A stretch of DNA of 64,000 nucleotides from Serilophus lunatus (lineage: Eukaryota; Chordata; Aves; Passeriformes; Eurylaimidae), in the NCBI GenBank assembly GCA_013399895.1, contig VXBA01001494.1:192478-256477 (forward strand). Direction: 5' to 3'. The notes beneath the pieces were generated by a model that saw nothing but the letters and a program-made list of their open reading frames with translations, did not search any database and had not been told where the DNA came from. Positions within the stretch are counted from its first letter, which is position 1. Every line of letters begins with the position of its first letter. Below are positions 52,301 to 63,150 of the stretch, piece after piece. Position numbers and translations under genes: made by a program.

Positions 52301-52574
52301 AAGAGTAGATTAAATAACTTGAGGAAAAAGGCAGATGTGTTTTGTGGAACACTGAGTGCTACAGGAGACAAAAACAGCCTCCTCTATGCCTGTTGCCAAA
52401 ATTTCAGAAGACCAGACAACTTTAAAATTTCCAAGGGAACAGCCACTAAGCCAGTCAAAAATAGAATTAGGAAACTGCCTGTTTCAAAAGTAAGAGTCTG
52501 CGAGATATGCCAGCATTTTTCAGTATTTCTGTCATTTCTGAGAACACTGAAGAGTTAACACACATCTATCTACT

Positions 52575-52588
52575 AAAAAAAAAAAAAA
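52575..52588. repeat. Poly(A) run of 14
   Basis: A simple homopolymer with no retroposed body recognised. Confidence 0.9.
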
Positions 52589-53654
52589 GGCCAACCCACA
52601 GAAAAAGGCAAAATGAGAAGGGAGATCTATGTAATGAAGCAATACTCATCACATCTCATACATTTAAATGTCTCTGATCACTTTTGCACACATTCATCCA
52701 AAGTTTATTTGCAATTTTCAAAGGTCTGCACTTCCTCAGGAATCAGATACAGCAACAAACCAAGGGCAGCTTCACTGCAGTCACCCTGCTCTTCAAAATG
52801 TGCATAGAACTGAACATGCAAAAAGGGCAATACTTAATGCTCTTCCTTGAAAGAATAAAATAAAATTTACTTGTTCATTTTATTTAACTGGATTTCTTTT
52901 TAATTCAATGATTAAATGAAAGACCTAAAGGGAGTCTCTTTATACTTTATTATTCCTCACTGTTAGTTTTCTGACATATAGGTTATAATGTGGCATTCAT
53001 TAACAATTCATAGGGAATTACCATATTCAAGTAGCACAGCAAGTTTTTACTACCTACACAGGCAAAACACTGCACAGCCCTACTTGTTCCCTTTCCTTTG
53101 TGTCCCACAGGGATCACATGCTGGAAAAGCTGGCATTTTATCACCTAATGGGGAAGGAATTCCAACAGGTATCCACTGGAAATGCTAAGGAGCCTTGAGC
53201 AGAAAAACACTTCATTACATTTTTGCTGATCACTGACAGTGCAGAGCTGCACAGGAAAATTAAGGGCTAGAGAAGATGTGTGCTGGAGGCTGCCTTGGAA
53301 CTGAAAACCCCAATGGGATGGTGGGGGAATGTCCCACTGCTTTGAACTTTTTGGTACGTTTGAGGGTGATGCAAATAAAAGACCTGAGGTACCAGCTTTG
53401 TTTCCAAGCTGCAGGATCTGCCCAGATGCACAGGGAGCACCACAGGGAGCCCAGCAGCAACAAAACTAGGACAAATTCACAGGGGGAACTGATGAAGCAA
53501 GTCCCAGAAGACAAACAAGCCCTCTTAATGTAGATCAGGAGTTCAGAAAAAAAGGCTAAGGTTTCATTCCCTACACAGCAATGTCTCAGTGTTTCCATCC
53601 TGTTCTTCCTCTCAGCATCTTCTACTTGAACAGAATCAGTTGATCATTGCAGCA

Positions 53655-53765
53655 GTTTAATAACTCATCTATTTTATGGGTCAGGAAACAAAGACACCTA
53701 AATTACTGACTAAATATCACAAGTTAATAAGAGTCCATTGATTCCAAGGCCCACATAATAAGTCA
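53655..53765 (-). repeat. Possible MIR-like SINE relic
   Basis: The segments aataactcatctattttatg, ggtcaggaaacaaagacacc and aaatatcacaagttaataag recall the reverse-complement MIR sequence (ATTTTACAGATGAGGAAACTGAGGCAC, GGTCACACAGCTAGTAAG). It is strongly diverged. Confidence 0.4.
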
Positions 53766-56700
53766 GCAGTTTTGAAAAAAGTCATGCACATTGTTATACA
53801 GAGGCTCTCAGGAACTCTGCATGAAAGTTTGGCTTTGATGATGTAATCAAATCCAGAAAAAAGAGAGAATCTAAATTGATGCTCAGCAATTCCTCCCTTC
53901 TAGACAGCTTGTATGAACAAACATGTTTGCTGCTGCTTAAACTTTGAAATCAACTTAGCAGACGTGAGAAGTTTAACCAAACAGCTGAAGTCTAGAGCAC
54001 CCAAACCCTGAGATCCTCCCAGCATTAACCACAATCCTGCAGGGATATAATGCAGGCAAATTCCATTCTGAGACCCAGGTTCTGCTCTCAAGATTTCTTA
54101 TGAAATTATCTCCTTGGACCTCTTGGCTGGCAATCAAAACTACTGCAGATCTTAAACTCCAAGATCACTCCAAATTTGGCACTCAATGAACCTTCTCACT
54201 AAAGTCCATTTATAAGCATCTTTAAGCTCAGGAAAAAAAGATCTCAGTATGTGGCTGCTGGAAAGGAAAAATATCAACCTTTCTTCAGCAAGAACTCATC
54301 CACAGCTCTTACATCAAAGGTGCACAGTACCACTCCCTGTGGCTCTGCCGTGTCAACTTGTGTCCACACACACAGTGAAATGTTTCTATAAAAGCAAGTG
54401 ATAATTTAAAATTCCAGCAGATATTAAAGTAGGAGGGTAATGAAGCAAGAGAAAAGATTGCATGGAAAGGAGAAAGTGCCCTATGGAGTTTGTGACCTGT
54501 TTACCATAAGTAAATAAAAAAGTGAAAGCAAAACAACCCCCTGAGGAGACACAGTTTGCATGAGGGACATCAGTGAATCTGCCTGGTGGAAGCTGATAGA
54601 AATAACTGTCATTACAGAGCAAAGGAGGATGGATTGGCCACACAACAGGAACTTGGGAAAGAAAGCAGATGTGAGAGAAGAAAAGAGGAAGACTGGGAAA
54701 TGTAGGACTGCAGAAAAGTCACTTTGACTTTTGGCCATCCAACTGCAGTGTCCTGGGGCACAGCAAGTGAAGGCCTAGAGAGAGAAGAGGCAGTTTGGAA
54801 ACAGAGAATTGAGGAGAAAACACACAAACCAGCTCAATTTTTGATATTCCAGGCTGAACAACTCAGCAACTCTGCCTGCTTGCTGGGGCCAGTGGAGGGT
54901 CACAATTTTGCAGCCCTCACTAGCACTGATCAGTTCAATTATTGACAGTACTGAAAAAAATCCCAAGTGTTGGCTCAATCAAAGGGAGGGACACGTTTCT
55001 GTTCCTGCAGGATCTTGCACAGTGTCCAGGGGAGGTTTGGGCAGACCCTGCCTGTGTAACTCTCCTCTATTCTTTGATCTGAGGACATATTCCAGCACCA
55101 TTTAGTACCATCAGAAATGGATTTTTTCCCCCCCTCTTTGATCTCATTCAAACTGTGGAAACAACAGCTTAAGCATTTTGCCCTGTTGTACCTCGAGGAG
55201 CTGGAAACCTTCTACCAGCAAGAAACTCTTACAGCAGTTACCATGGTGACACTGATAATAGATATTTAAAGGCAGCTCACTCATAATCACATCTTTAGAA
55301 AGGGAGGCACAAAAAGCCTGAAACCAGGGGACCAACCAAGGCTTGGTGATGGTTTAAGTGGACAAGAAATTTATGGAGAGGGATCTGCTTACACCATCAT
55401 TTAGCTGGACACAAAGGGCTCCTGTTCAAATCTGAAATGGCACTGAAGCTTGCAGAATAAACTATTTTTAGTTAGGCATTTAAAAATTGGTTCGGAAAGC
55501 CTCATTTCAATAGTGGCAGCTCTATAAATCCTTTCAGAGTGGTCATTGCCAGAAATACAATAAAAGCTGTGCTACAGCTCATCCCCCATCAGAACCAGGC
55601 TGCTGGAAATCCCCTGAGCTGCCAAAGGCACCTGGAAGGGGTTCCCTGCAGGAGGGAAACCAGAGTGACTGTGGATAATGCTGCTCCCTGTGCCCACCCA
55701 ATGGCCCAACACCAGGGATCCAACCAGCCCCAAACTCAGCTCCAAAGGGATCCTGCCTCCCCTCTGGAATAGCCCAAGGAATACTGCCATGCTCCTTCTT
55801 CAACATTATTATACAGTGAGGAAATAAGCTTTATCCAGACTCAAGTTAAGTTGAAGAGTTGTTTGGTTATACAAATGTTAAATCATTTGTTTCTTTAGCT
55901 TCTAGCCTATGGCTTTCCAGTCCACTGGAGCAGAGAATCTGCAGAATCAGATCTCCAGATATGAAGCCACTCCAAGTTGGCTAAGCCTATGCAATAGTCA
56001 TCAAATTGAGATTTCCTTTCTCCTCTTGCTGCTTATTTCCATGACAACTTTCCTGCAGTATCAACTTCTTTATATTGGAAAGGTCTCTCAAAGAGAATTT
56101 GGGCTTCTATAGCAACAGCTTAAATCCCTGGGAGATGATGATGCCTGAAACTTCACACAGGTCTTTTTTTAGACCACACAATTGCATTTTGAATTTTATA
56201 GCTGAAAACAACAGTATGTGTAATATTAGGGATGTTGTGAAGAGGAGAAGAAGTAACTTGCTGAAGTGGAACAAACACAAAGAAACCATCTTGGTTTCAA
56301 AAGGGATGAGCACTTTGAGATCTCAGACGTTACAAGAGAGCAGACAGGACCAAACACTCATCTTGAAAAGCCACATCCTGTCCCTCCTCTCTGAGTTACA
56401 GAGCACAGTCACAAGGAACAAGTCTGCTGATCCTCAAAGATTTTATTGAAAGATCTCCCTCTGCATTCTATTTTATACTGACCTAAAGAAGAAAAAATTT
56501 AAAAAAAAAAAAATCAGTGAGTCAGGATGCCTTTTGTGTTTTAACTCCCATGTACCTGCAATTCAGCTGCAATCCAACCTTTTTTCAGTGCTTGAGCTGT
56601 TTGCCATGGTATTCTCCAACACTGAAAGCCTTGCTACCTCAGAAGAAAAGAATAACTGCAACAAATCTCAAACAAATAAATTGGTTAAACTGAAAAGCCA

Positions 56701-58772
56701 AGGGAAGTACAGAAGCTAAAGCAGCTTTCCCTCACTGAATTTAATATATTTCACAAAGCACTTGTCCGATGTGCTTTCAAACCTAAAACCTTTTAAAGAA
56801 AACAAGATAAACTACAACAGTCACAGCCTGGATGAGAAGTAGGAAAGCAGCAGACAATGTATAGATGAGAATACCATGGGATGGAAACCCTTCCTTTTGT
56901 AGCCACTGGAAACCTCCTTGCTGCACACCAGGGGAGGTTAGCAGGGTGATCAGCCACACTTTCTTCTGCCTGTGGTGATTGAAAGCTTTTCCAATTTTTC
57001 TTTTAAATACCCATTAACTTATGTCCTCTTCTTCTTATTCCTCTACATCATCACAGTCCTGGTAAGGGGAGGAAGGCAACCAGAGGTTGGCATTAAGTGA
57101 AAAAAGAAAGGATTTGATCTAATTCTTGTTGACTTCCACCTTCAGCCACTTCCTGCCCAGTTGAATAACTCCAGGAAGGCCTCTGGAACTGGCAGTTTGA
57201 CAAAATAAAGTTGAGTGCTGTGAAAACTTATTTTTTAACAGCCATGCCAAAAATGACAGCGACAGCCTATTCAAAACCTGGGAACTCCACAGCTCAGACA
57301 TGTGGAGTCACACAAAACCCACACGATTTCCAGGGGTCTGGAGAGCACTGAAGTGTGGGAGAAGGACTGAGCCACTGTAAAGGGCAAGTGAAATGCAATT
57401 ATTTCTTGTCACCATGTGCTGCCCTCTGCTGAGACAGACCCTGAGCTCCCTGGAACAGCAAAGAAACCCGGGATCAGCTGCACCCACTGCTGCCACGGCA
57501 CAGCAAAGACACACAACCACCCAAAATGAAATCGGTGTCATTTCATGGGAGGATAAAAACAACCTGAGCCCTTGGAGAGGACTGAACAGCTCCAGGATGA
57601 AGGAGGGGCTTCAGGGACAGCAACCAGGGCATGGAGGAGGCAGAGGGTGGGATGGATCAGCTGCAACAATGAAGGTTCACAGGCTTGGAAAAAACAAACA
57701 GCTGGAAGTTACATTTGGACAACTTATTTATCAAAGGTTGAATTCTCATATTCCCTCTCAAATCCTTAATCCCCCATCTGATTTCACCCCCACAAAAAAT
57801 CTGTTCAGGCAGATGAGATTATTCAAATATTCAAGCACAAGTATTTGTTCCTCTGTAGAACATGGAACAGCATAAATGGGAAAAGGAGAAAGTTATTTAA
57901 ATACCTGGGGGGAAACACAATATTTATTTATAGACATTCATACATAATTATATTTTTATATAATCATTGACAAAAATACTCACACAAACATTATATTTAC
58001 AAGCAAACAGTAACCCAGCATTTTCTCCAAAACCCAAGAACTGAGAAAAGTCAAAACATTCCAACTATACATACAAACTTTCAGTGCTGAAAATTCAAAT
58101 ACAACCTACCCTTTTTTTCCTCTTTATGCCTTTGGGAACTGGGCTTTGCAGAGTGACCCCAAGATCAGCCCAACGAGGTAATTTTGGATCAAGGAGAAGA
58201 CTGAAATTTAAAGTTCTACCTGCAGAGATCCAGCTTTAGTCGATTTTAAACAGCGTGATTTGCTTCTGACCTTACAAAATGAAAGGAAAAAAACCAAAAC
58301 AACCCCAACAAACAATCAAAAGAAGGACTAAAAAGAGAGGGAAGAGCACCGGGCAGGTGGCCCCGCTGGTGCAGCCAGCAGAGGGCAGCGGGATTTAGAG
58401 GAAAGTTGTTGAACTTCGTGTAATTAAATATTTGAAGGGATGAACCCATCAATTTAAATCGTTGTTTGAACCAACCTATCCCAGCCCAAACCCAGGCAGA
58501 AGCAGGACAGAGAGCAAAGGATAAAAGAAGGAAAGAAAATGTATTACTTTGGGACCTTTGAAGAGTTGTGCTTTGGGGGATCAAGAGGATTTCACACTTA
58601 AAGCACCGTTTAAAAGTGTTGAATCTTTTAAATAATTTTCGATTATTGAAATACACGAATTCAACGAGTCGTGCCGAAAGCAATACAGCTATTTCTCATG
58701 GGTTAAAACCCTATGGGTCACTAAAAATTAAAATAGGGAAATATCAAATAAAAAGAAAGGTGGTTTTAAGGT

Positions 58773-58849
58773 AAAAAAAAAAAAAAAAAAAAAGGAAAAC
58801 AGGTTCCACCCCACAAAAAAAAAAAAAAAAAANAGGTTCCAGCCCACAA
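58773..58849. repeat. Two poly(A) runs with a duplicated block and a single N
   Basis: A21 (58,773-58,793), then aggttccaccccaca (58,801-58,815), A18 (58,815-58,832), N at 58,833, then aggttccagcccaca (58,834-58,848). The near-identical 15-mers around a homopolymer and an N look like either a small tandem duplication or an assembly join error. Confidence 0.85.
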
Positions 58850-58954
58850 GAATAAGAAAATAAAACAGGCTAAGCAAAAAAACAACGCAAGTAGAAGATT
58901 TTTTTTTTAATGCTCACAGCATTAAGTAAGGATTTAAGGAGAGGGAAAGCCACC

Positions 58955-59940
58955 AACTGCGCGCTCTGACACGACCCGAGTTCGCATTTTGGGACGGAAA
59001 AGAGACATTTTCGGTCCTGGCCCTTCGGAGACACGCGGCTCCCGCAGCAGCGGCGGCCCCGGCAACGTCCGCGGCTGTCCCGGGGCCGGCGGCGGGGACC
59101 CGGAGCCGCCCACACGCCGGTCCCCGGCTCAGGGTGCCCCGGGCGCGGGGGCTGCGGGGACGAACCGCCCGCCCCGCGCCTCAGCCCGGGCACAGCGTCC
59201 CGCACTGCGGCACCTCAGCCCTCCCTCGGCCCCCCTCCCACCCCGGCGGATGCTGCCGGTGGCTCAGCGGCGCTGCCGGTCCCGCGGANNNNNNNNNNNN
59301 NNNNNNNNNNNNNNNNNNNNNNNNNNNNNNNNNNNNNNNNNNNNNNNNNNNNNNNNNNNNNNNNNNNNNNNNNNNNNNNNNNNNNNNNNNNNNNNNNNNN
59401 NNNNNNNNNNNNNNNNNNNNNNNNNNNNNNNNNNNNNNNNNNNNNNNNNNNNNNNNNNNNNNNNNNNNNNNNNNNNNNNNNNNNNNNNNNNNNNNNNNNN
59501 NNNNNNNNNNNNNNNNNNNNNNNNNNNNNNNNNNNNNNNNNNNNNNNNNNNNNNNNNNNNNNNNNNNNNNNNNNNNNNNNNNNNNNNNNNNNNNNNNNNN
59601 NNNNNNNNNNNNNNNNNNNNNNNNNNNNNNNNNNNNNNNNNNNNNNNNNNNNNNNNNNNNNNNNNNNNNNNNNNNNNNNNNNNNNNNNNNNNNNNNNNNN
59701 NNNNNNNNNNNNNNNNNNNNNNNAAGGGGGCGGGGGGAGAAGAGGCTGCGGCCCCCTCGTGTTTGGGTTTCCTCCTTCTAAACTTCGTCAGTGCTGTCAC
59801 AGGCCCCGGGAGGGGATCGTTGCCTTCCTTGGAGGGATAAAGGCTCTCACGGCCTCGCTGCCAGCGAGTGCCCACAGTACCGACACACCGGCCGCTCGTG
59901 CTCCGGAGCCTGCGGGGAATGTGCTGCTCCAAGCTCTTTG
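58955..59940. promoter_or_regulatory. TIMM22: CpG island and promoter region of TIMM22, interrupted by the assembly gap
   Basis: From about 58,955 the sequence turns strongly GC-rich with dense CpG (gcgcgctctgacacgacccg, then ggcggcggggacc-type stretches) up to the gap, and stays GC-rich after it to the acceptor of TIMM22 exon 2. Its position just 5' of TIMM22 makes it the expected TIMM22 promoter. It could also serve a leftward transcript such as SPECC1, whose 5' exon is not located. No TATA box is evident, as is normal for a housekeeping mitochondrial gene. Confidence 0.75.
59289..59723. other. Assembly gap (435 N), probably containing TIMM22 exon 1
   Basis: A run of 435 unresolved bases inside the CpG island. 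Open frames that cross it are artefacts of the N run. TIMM22 exon 1, expected to encode about 80 residues (about 240 nt), is not recognisable on either side. Confidence 0.9.
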
Positions 59941-59950
59941 TCTCTTACAG
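59724..59950 (+). other. TIMM22 intron 1, 3' part
   Basis: GC-rich sequence between the gap and the exon 2 acceptor, with no exon 1 codons recognised. It could include the end of exon 1 only if that end is very short. Confidence 0.6.
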
Positions 59951-60147
59951 GGTTTGTCCTGGGAGGCGCCTTCGGTGTCTTCACCGCGGGCATCGACACC
60001 AACGTGGGGTTCGATCCCAAGGATCCCTATCGCACGCCCACGGCCAGGGAGGTGCTGAAGGACATGGGGCAGCGAGGCATCTCCTACGCCAAGAACTTTG
60101 CCATCGTGGGGGCCATGTTCTCCTGCACGGAGTGCCTGGTGGAATCT
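59951..60147 (+). CDS. TIMM22: TIMM22 exon 2
   Basis: The acceptor tctcttacag precedes GG TTT GTC; the two G complete a Gly codon from exon 1. The donor GTGAGT follows GAA TCT, leaving phase 0. The exon encodes the first glycine-rich membrane segment, the conserved DPKDPYRTPTA loop and the second membrane segment ending in CTECLVES. An open frame that runs into the exon from the upstream intron reads a spurious N-terminus and is not the true start. Confidence 0.95.
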
Positions 60148-62274
60148 GTGAGTGAGAACCTCTTCAGCACTGAGAAATGGTTTTGGTTTGGTTTTTTTTC
60201 CCAGTACTTAATAATCTCATGCTAGGTCCACATTAGTGTGTGTATCCATAGGATAGTTTGTTCTTTCTTGGCTTTGAGACCTGTCTTCAGAGCTGCTGTT
60301 CCATGGCAAAGTGAACCAAAGAACGTGCAGTAGCAAGGTCTTTTACAGTTTGAAGTCCTGAATGTATTGGGAAGTACAAGCATTACTTTTAAAACCCCAG
60401 CTACAAATACTTGTTACTTTAGAACATCAAACCGTGAGTTGCAACGTGGCAATTTTAGTATCTAAAAATTCCACGTGCAGAAAGGGATCCTTTGATTAAA
60501 GCTATTAAGTAACAGGCCCTTTTTCATCTTGCCTCTGCAGCAAAAAATGATCCTGTGCAGCTCAGCAGTAAATCTAGCATTCATTTAATTAAATAGGAAA
60601 ATTACCCCGTTAGGAATTTGAGTGCTGCCTTTTAATTGAAAGACACAGTTATTTGTTAACCCATCCAGAAGAAAAGTGTGTCTGCTTGCATAATGGAACA
60701 GAACAAAGAGGTCTCTGCACTGGTGAACATCCAGCATGTCTTGACTGTGGAAATAGTCCATCTTTGTCAGCAGGTGCTGTGACTCTCACCTGTGCCAGGA
60801 AGCAGCTGCATGGCTGAGCTTAGGGCTGCACTCCTGCTCTTAGTGCACCTTTAAACCCTCTGAGCAAGTGCTGGTGCCCAGGGCTGTGCTCTGGGCGCTG
60901 TATCAGCTCACCTGAGGGTCCCTCTCCTGGCACTGCATTGCACCATGTGGGTTTGTCTTACTTCTCCCAGTGACCTGTTCCTTCCTCCTCTCCCAGCCCT
61001 GCAAGTTTGGGAGTGCAGGGCCATCTGCTGAGAACAGAGGGAAGAACATCCTCAGCTGAGAAGAGGCTGGAAGGTCGTTTGATCTTTCTTGCTATCAGTA
61101 ATACTGAGTGTTTATCCCGTATTTACTTGTTGACTCTGGCCTTTAATTCCACAGTATCGTGGGAAGTCAGACTGGAAGAACAGTGTTATTAGTGGCTGCA
61201 TCACAGGAGGAGCAATTGGCTTCAGAGGTTAGTGGTGCCTGCTGGGAACTGTGTCTGTGATAAGAGTTGAATTTGGTTATGCAGCACATGGTGTTCTGTG
61301 TGGAACCCACACTACAAACGGCTTTGTGTGGGGATTATGGTGAAGCCAACGTGAGAGTGTGCTCCAGACTGGTAGAACTGATATGTATGTGGGTAGGGAA
61401 GGAGTGGTCGTACAGGACAGTGAGATTGGAGGAAAATCAACAGAATCCCCTTGAAAAATGAGGAGATGGGGTTGTGGTGTCGTGGGGAGGGAGCTAAAAA
61501 TACGTACAGAACGACTCAAGCTACAGCTGTTGTGTTAACAGAGCTTTAGTTCACTGTACTACTCTACCTTGAAATTAGAACTGAAGAATTCTGTTCTTCT
61601 GCACATTGTAAAATGCTTTCCTCCTTTCTCATGTATCAATTCAAACAGACAATTCTATGTAGAAAGGAAAGAGCAGGAGCACTGGGGTTTCAGTCCAACA
61701 GCACTAGTGGGAACTTTGGGAAACATCTGGAAAAAGCCCCAAGTAGGAAGAGAGCTGCTCTTCTCATCAGAAATATCAAACTTCTCACACCTCTCCTTAA
61801 GTAAGAACCCTGTCCATAGAGCATAAAAGAAAAGAAAGCTCTTTTGAAAGTGCTTCAAATTGAGCTTGTTAAATTGTGTCTGTCCTCGACCTAATCCTCT
61901 TAGAGCTCTCAGAGCAGGAGCTGCTCTTCCCATCCCTCCCTAGTCCCACAAAGCCACTTGAGGTGCCCAGACCAGAGTGCACTGAACTCAGCAGTGGCCA
62001 CTGGCATCTTTTCTTCTGTCCCTTGGGGCACACTGAGCACCCAGTGCCCACGGCACCCAGTGCCCTGCTGGTTGTACATCAGCGGCAGTGCCAGTTTGCC
62101 CGGGGAGCTCTTAGAGCCAGCACAGCATAAGGAGGTCTCTGGGAAGAGCAGTATTTTTCCTATTTTGTCTCATTTTTCCCCTCTTCTTGTGCTGCAGCTG
62201 GTCTGAAGGCCGGGGTGATCGGCTGCGGAGGATTCGCCGCTTTCTCCGCCGCGGTCGATTACTACCTGCGGTAA
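59951..62274 (+). CDS. TIMM22: TIMM22, mitochondrial import inner membrane translocase subunit Tim22 (exons 2-4; exon 1 missing in gap)
   Basis: Three exons join in frame (197 + 73 + 77 nt) into 114 residues plus a split Gly, ending DYYLR-stop. The segments FVLGGAFGVFTAGIDTNVGF, DPKDPYRTPTAREVLKDMGQ, RGISYAKNFAIVGAMFSCTE, CLVES, DWKNSVISGCITGGAIGFRA and GCGGFAAFSAAVDYYLR are nearly identical to human TIMM22 from residue 80/81 to 194. Tim22 is a Tim17/Tim22/Tim23-family four-helix inner-membrane protein forming the core of the carrier translocase for multi-pass proteins such as metabolite carriers. The Cys matching human Cys141 (TECLVES), which forms an intramolecular disulfide in the family, is present. 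Its partner Cys is encoded by missing exon 1. Glycine-rich helices with GxxxG-like spacing are seen in all exons. Confidence 0.96.
60148..61154 (+). other. TIMM22 intron 2
   Basis: About 1 kb with a T/G-rich stretch just after the donor. No other feature is recognised. Confidence 0.8.
61155..61227 (+). CDS. TIMM22: TIMM22 exon 3
   Basis: The acceptor attccacag precedes TAT CGT GGG. It encodes YRGKSDWKNSVISGCITGGA then IGFR, and one further base. The donor is GTTAGT, leaving phase 1. The sequence is collinear with human YRGTSDWKNSVISGC. Confidence 0.95.
61228..62197 (+). other. TIMM22 intron 3
   Basis: About 1 kb. Short frames here lack splice or family support, and nothing else is recognised. 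Confidence 0.8.
62198..62274 (+). CDS. TIMM22: TIMM22 exon 4 with stop codon
   Basis: The acceptor tgctgcag precedes CT GGT CTG, completing an Ala codon. It encodes AGLKAGVIGCGGFAAFSAAV then DYYLR, with TAA at 62,272-62,274. The short C-terminus ending DYYLR is the normal family end. Confidence 0.96.
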
Positions 62275-63150
62275 CCGCCGGCTCCCTCGGGAGCAACCTC
62301 CCCTTCTGTCCAGTGCTGCTGCTGCTGCTGGGAGCCTGAGCACGGCAGAACCACCAGGCTTACCTTTCCACTGCCTCTGGAGCCCTGATCAGTGCGAGCT
62401 GGACGGCGTTGGCCGCTTTTCTGAATGACTAACAACACGCTGGCTCCGAGCCCTGGCAAGCTGCTTCGGGCAGATTTGCGGGAGTATGTGTGGATGGAGC
62501 CAAGGGGCAGAGCAGCATCTCCAGGACGGATCAGCTGACTGTCAGTTTCCAGGAAACACGCCTGGACTGTGAGCTCCTTCTATGCTTTGGGTCTGATTTT
62601 GATTAAGTCTGTTGCCAGCATCAAAAGAGGCAGGAGGACAATCTTCAAACAGAATTGCATCGATTTAGGTTACCCCGTGTTTGAACGTGCTGCAAGTGTT
62701 TAACAGTTACCAGTTTGCAGCTTGCTACTCTGCTGGGGAGAGAGGTAAGATCCTGTGGAGAATTAAGTTTGTTCCAGGCTTTTCTTAAAATACCATCTGA
62801 AGACAAACCACCATCTGTACAACTTGTCTTATTTCATAAGTACACAGATGAGTGCCAGATCTCTTTACCATGTCTTGAAGGGAAAAGCAGAAAGGAATCC
62901 TTAGCCTTCAAGCCATGTGGTTACTGGCAGATGAACAAAACAGTTTAAGGGGAAAGAAAAGAGGTTGTTGCTGAAGTATAATTCTCTGTAGCCACTTGGC
63001 TAGCCTGATTTAACCTCACTGTGGGAGTACAAATAATCTTGCTACTGCTTTAACTGCCCCAGGCTCACCCCATTAGTTCCAGCAGCTTGACAGTGAGACT
63101 AGAAAGCAGAGTTGTGAGAATAAACCACTGTTTGACAGATAACTGGGCAT
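62275..63150 (+). other. TIMM22: TIMM22 3' UTR (probable extent)
   Basis: The untranslated region follows the TAA. It contains (CTG)5 at 62,316-62,330. The first canonical AATAAA downstream is at 63,119-63,124, which would give a 3' UTR of about 870 nt. A longer isoform is possible. Confidence 0.45.
63119..63124 (+). terminator. TIMM22: Candidate polyadenylation signal AATAAA of TIMM22
   Basis: A canonical hexamer (gagaataaacc) about 845 bases after the stop, followed by T-rich sequence (cttctttctgtc). It is the first such hexamer seen in the UTR. Confidence 0.4.

Larger units (their letters stand above)
48855..58930. other. SPECC1 5' intron / intergenic up to the TIMM22 island, no coding gene seen
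   Basis: About 10 kb. It contains the poly(C) tract (49,304-49,338), a possible regulatory stretch (about 51,650-51,870), a MIR-like relic (53,655-53,765) and A-runs with a duplicated block near 58.8 kb. Open frames up to 160 codons show no recognisable family. Confidence 0.6.

Noticed and set aside
58989..59932. Frames of 215-283 codons spanning the N gap
   Set aside because: Most of each frame is unresolved N, so continuity is artificial.
59791..60225. A 144-codon TIMM22 reading frame starting in the upstream intron
   Set aside because: Its first 54 codons are intron sequence before a clear acceptor at 59,949-59,950; the true exon starts at 59,951 and ends at a donor at 60,147.
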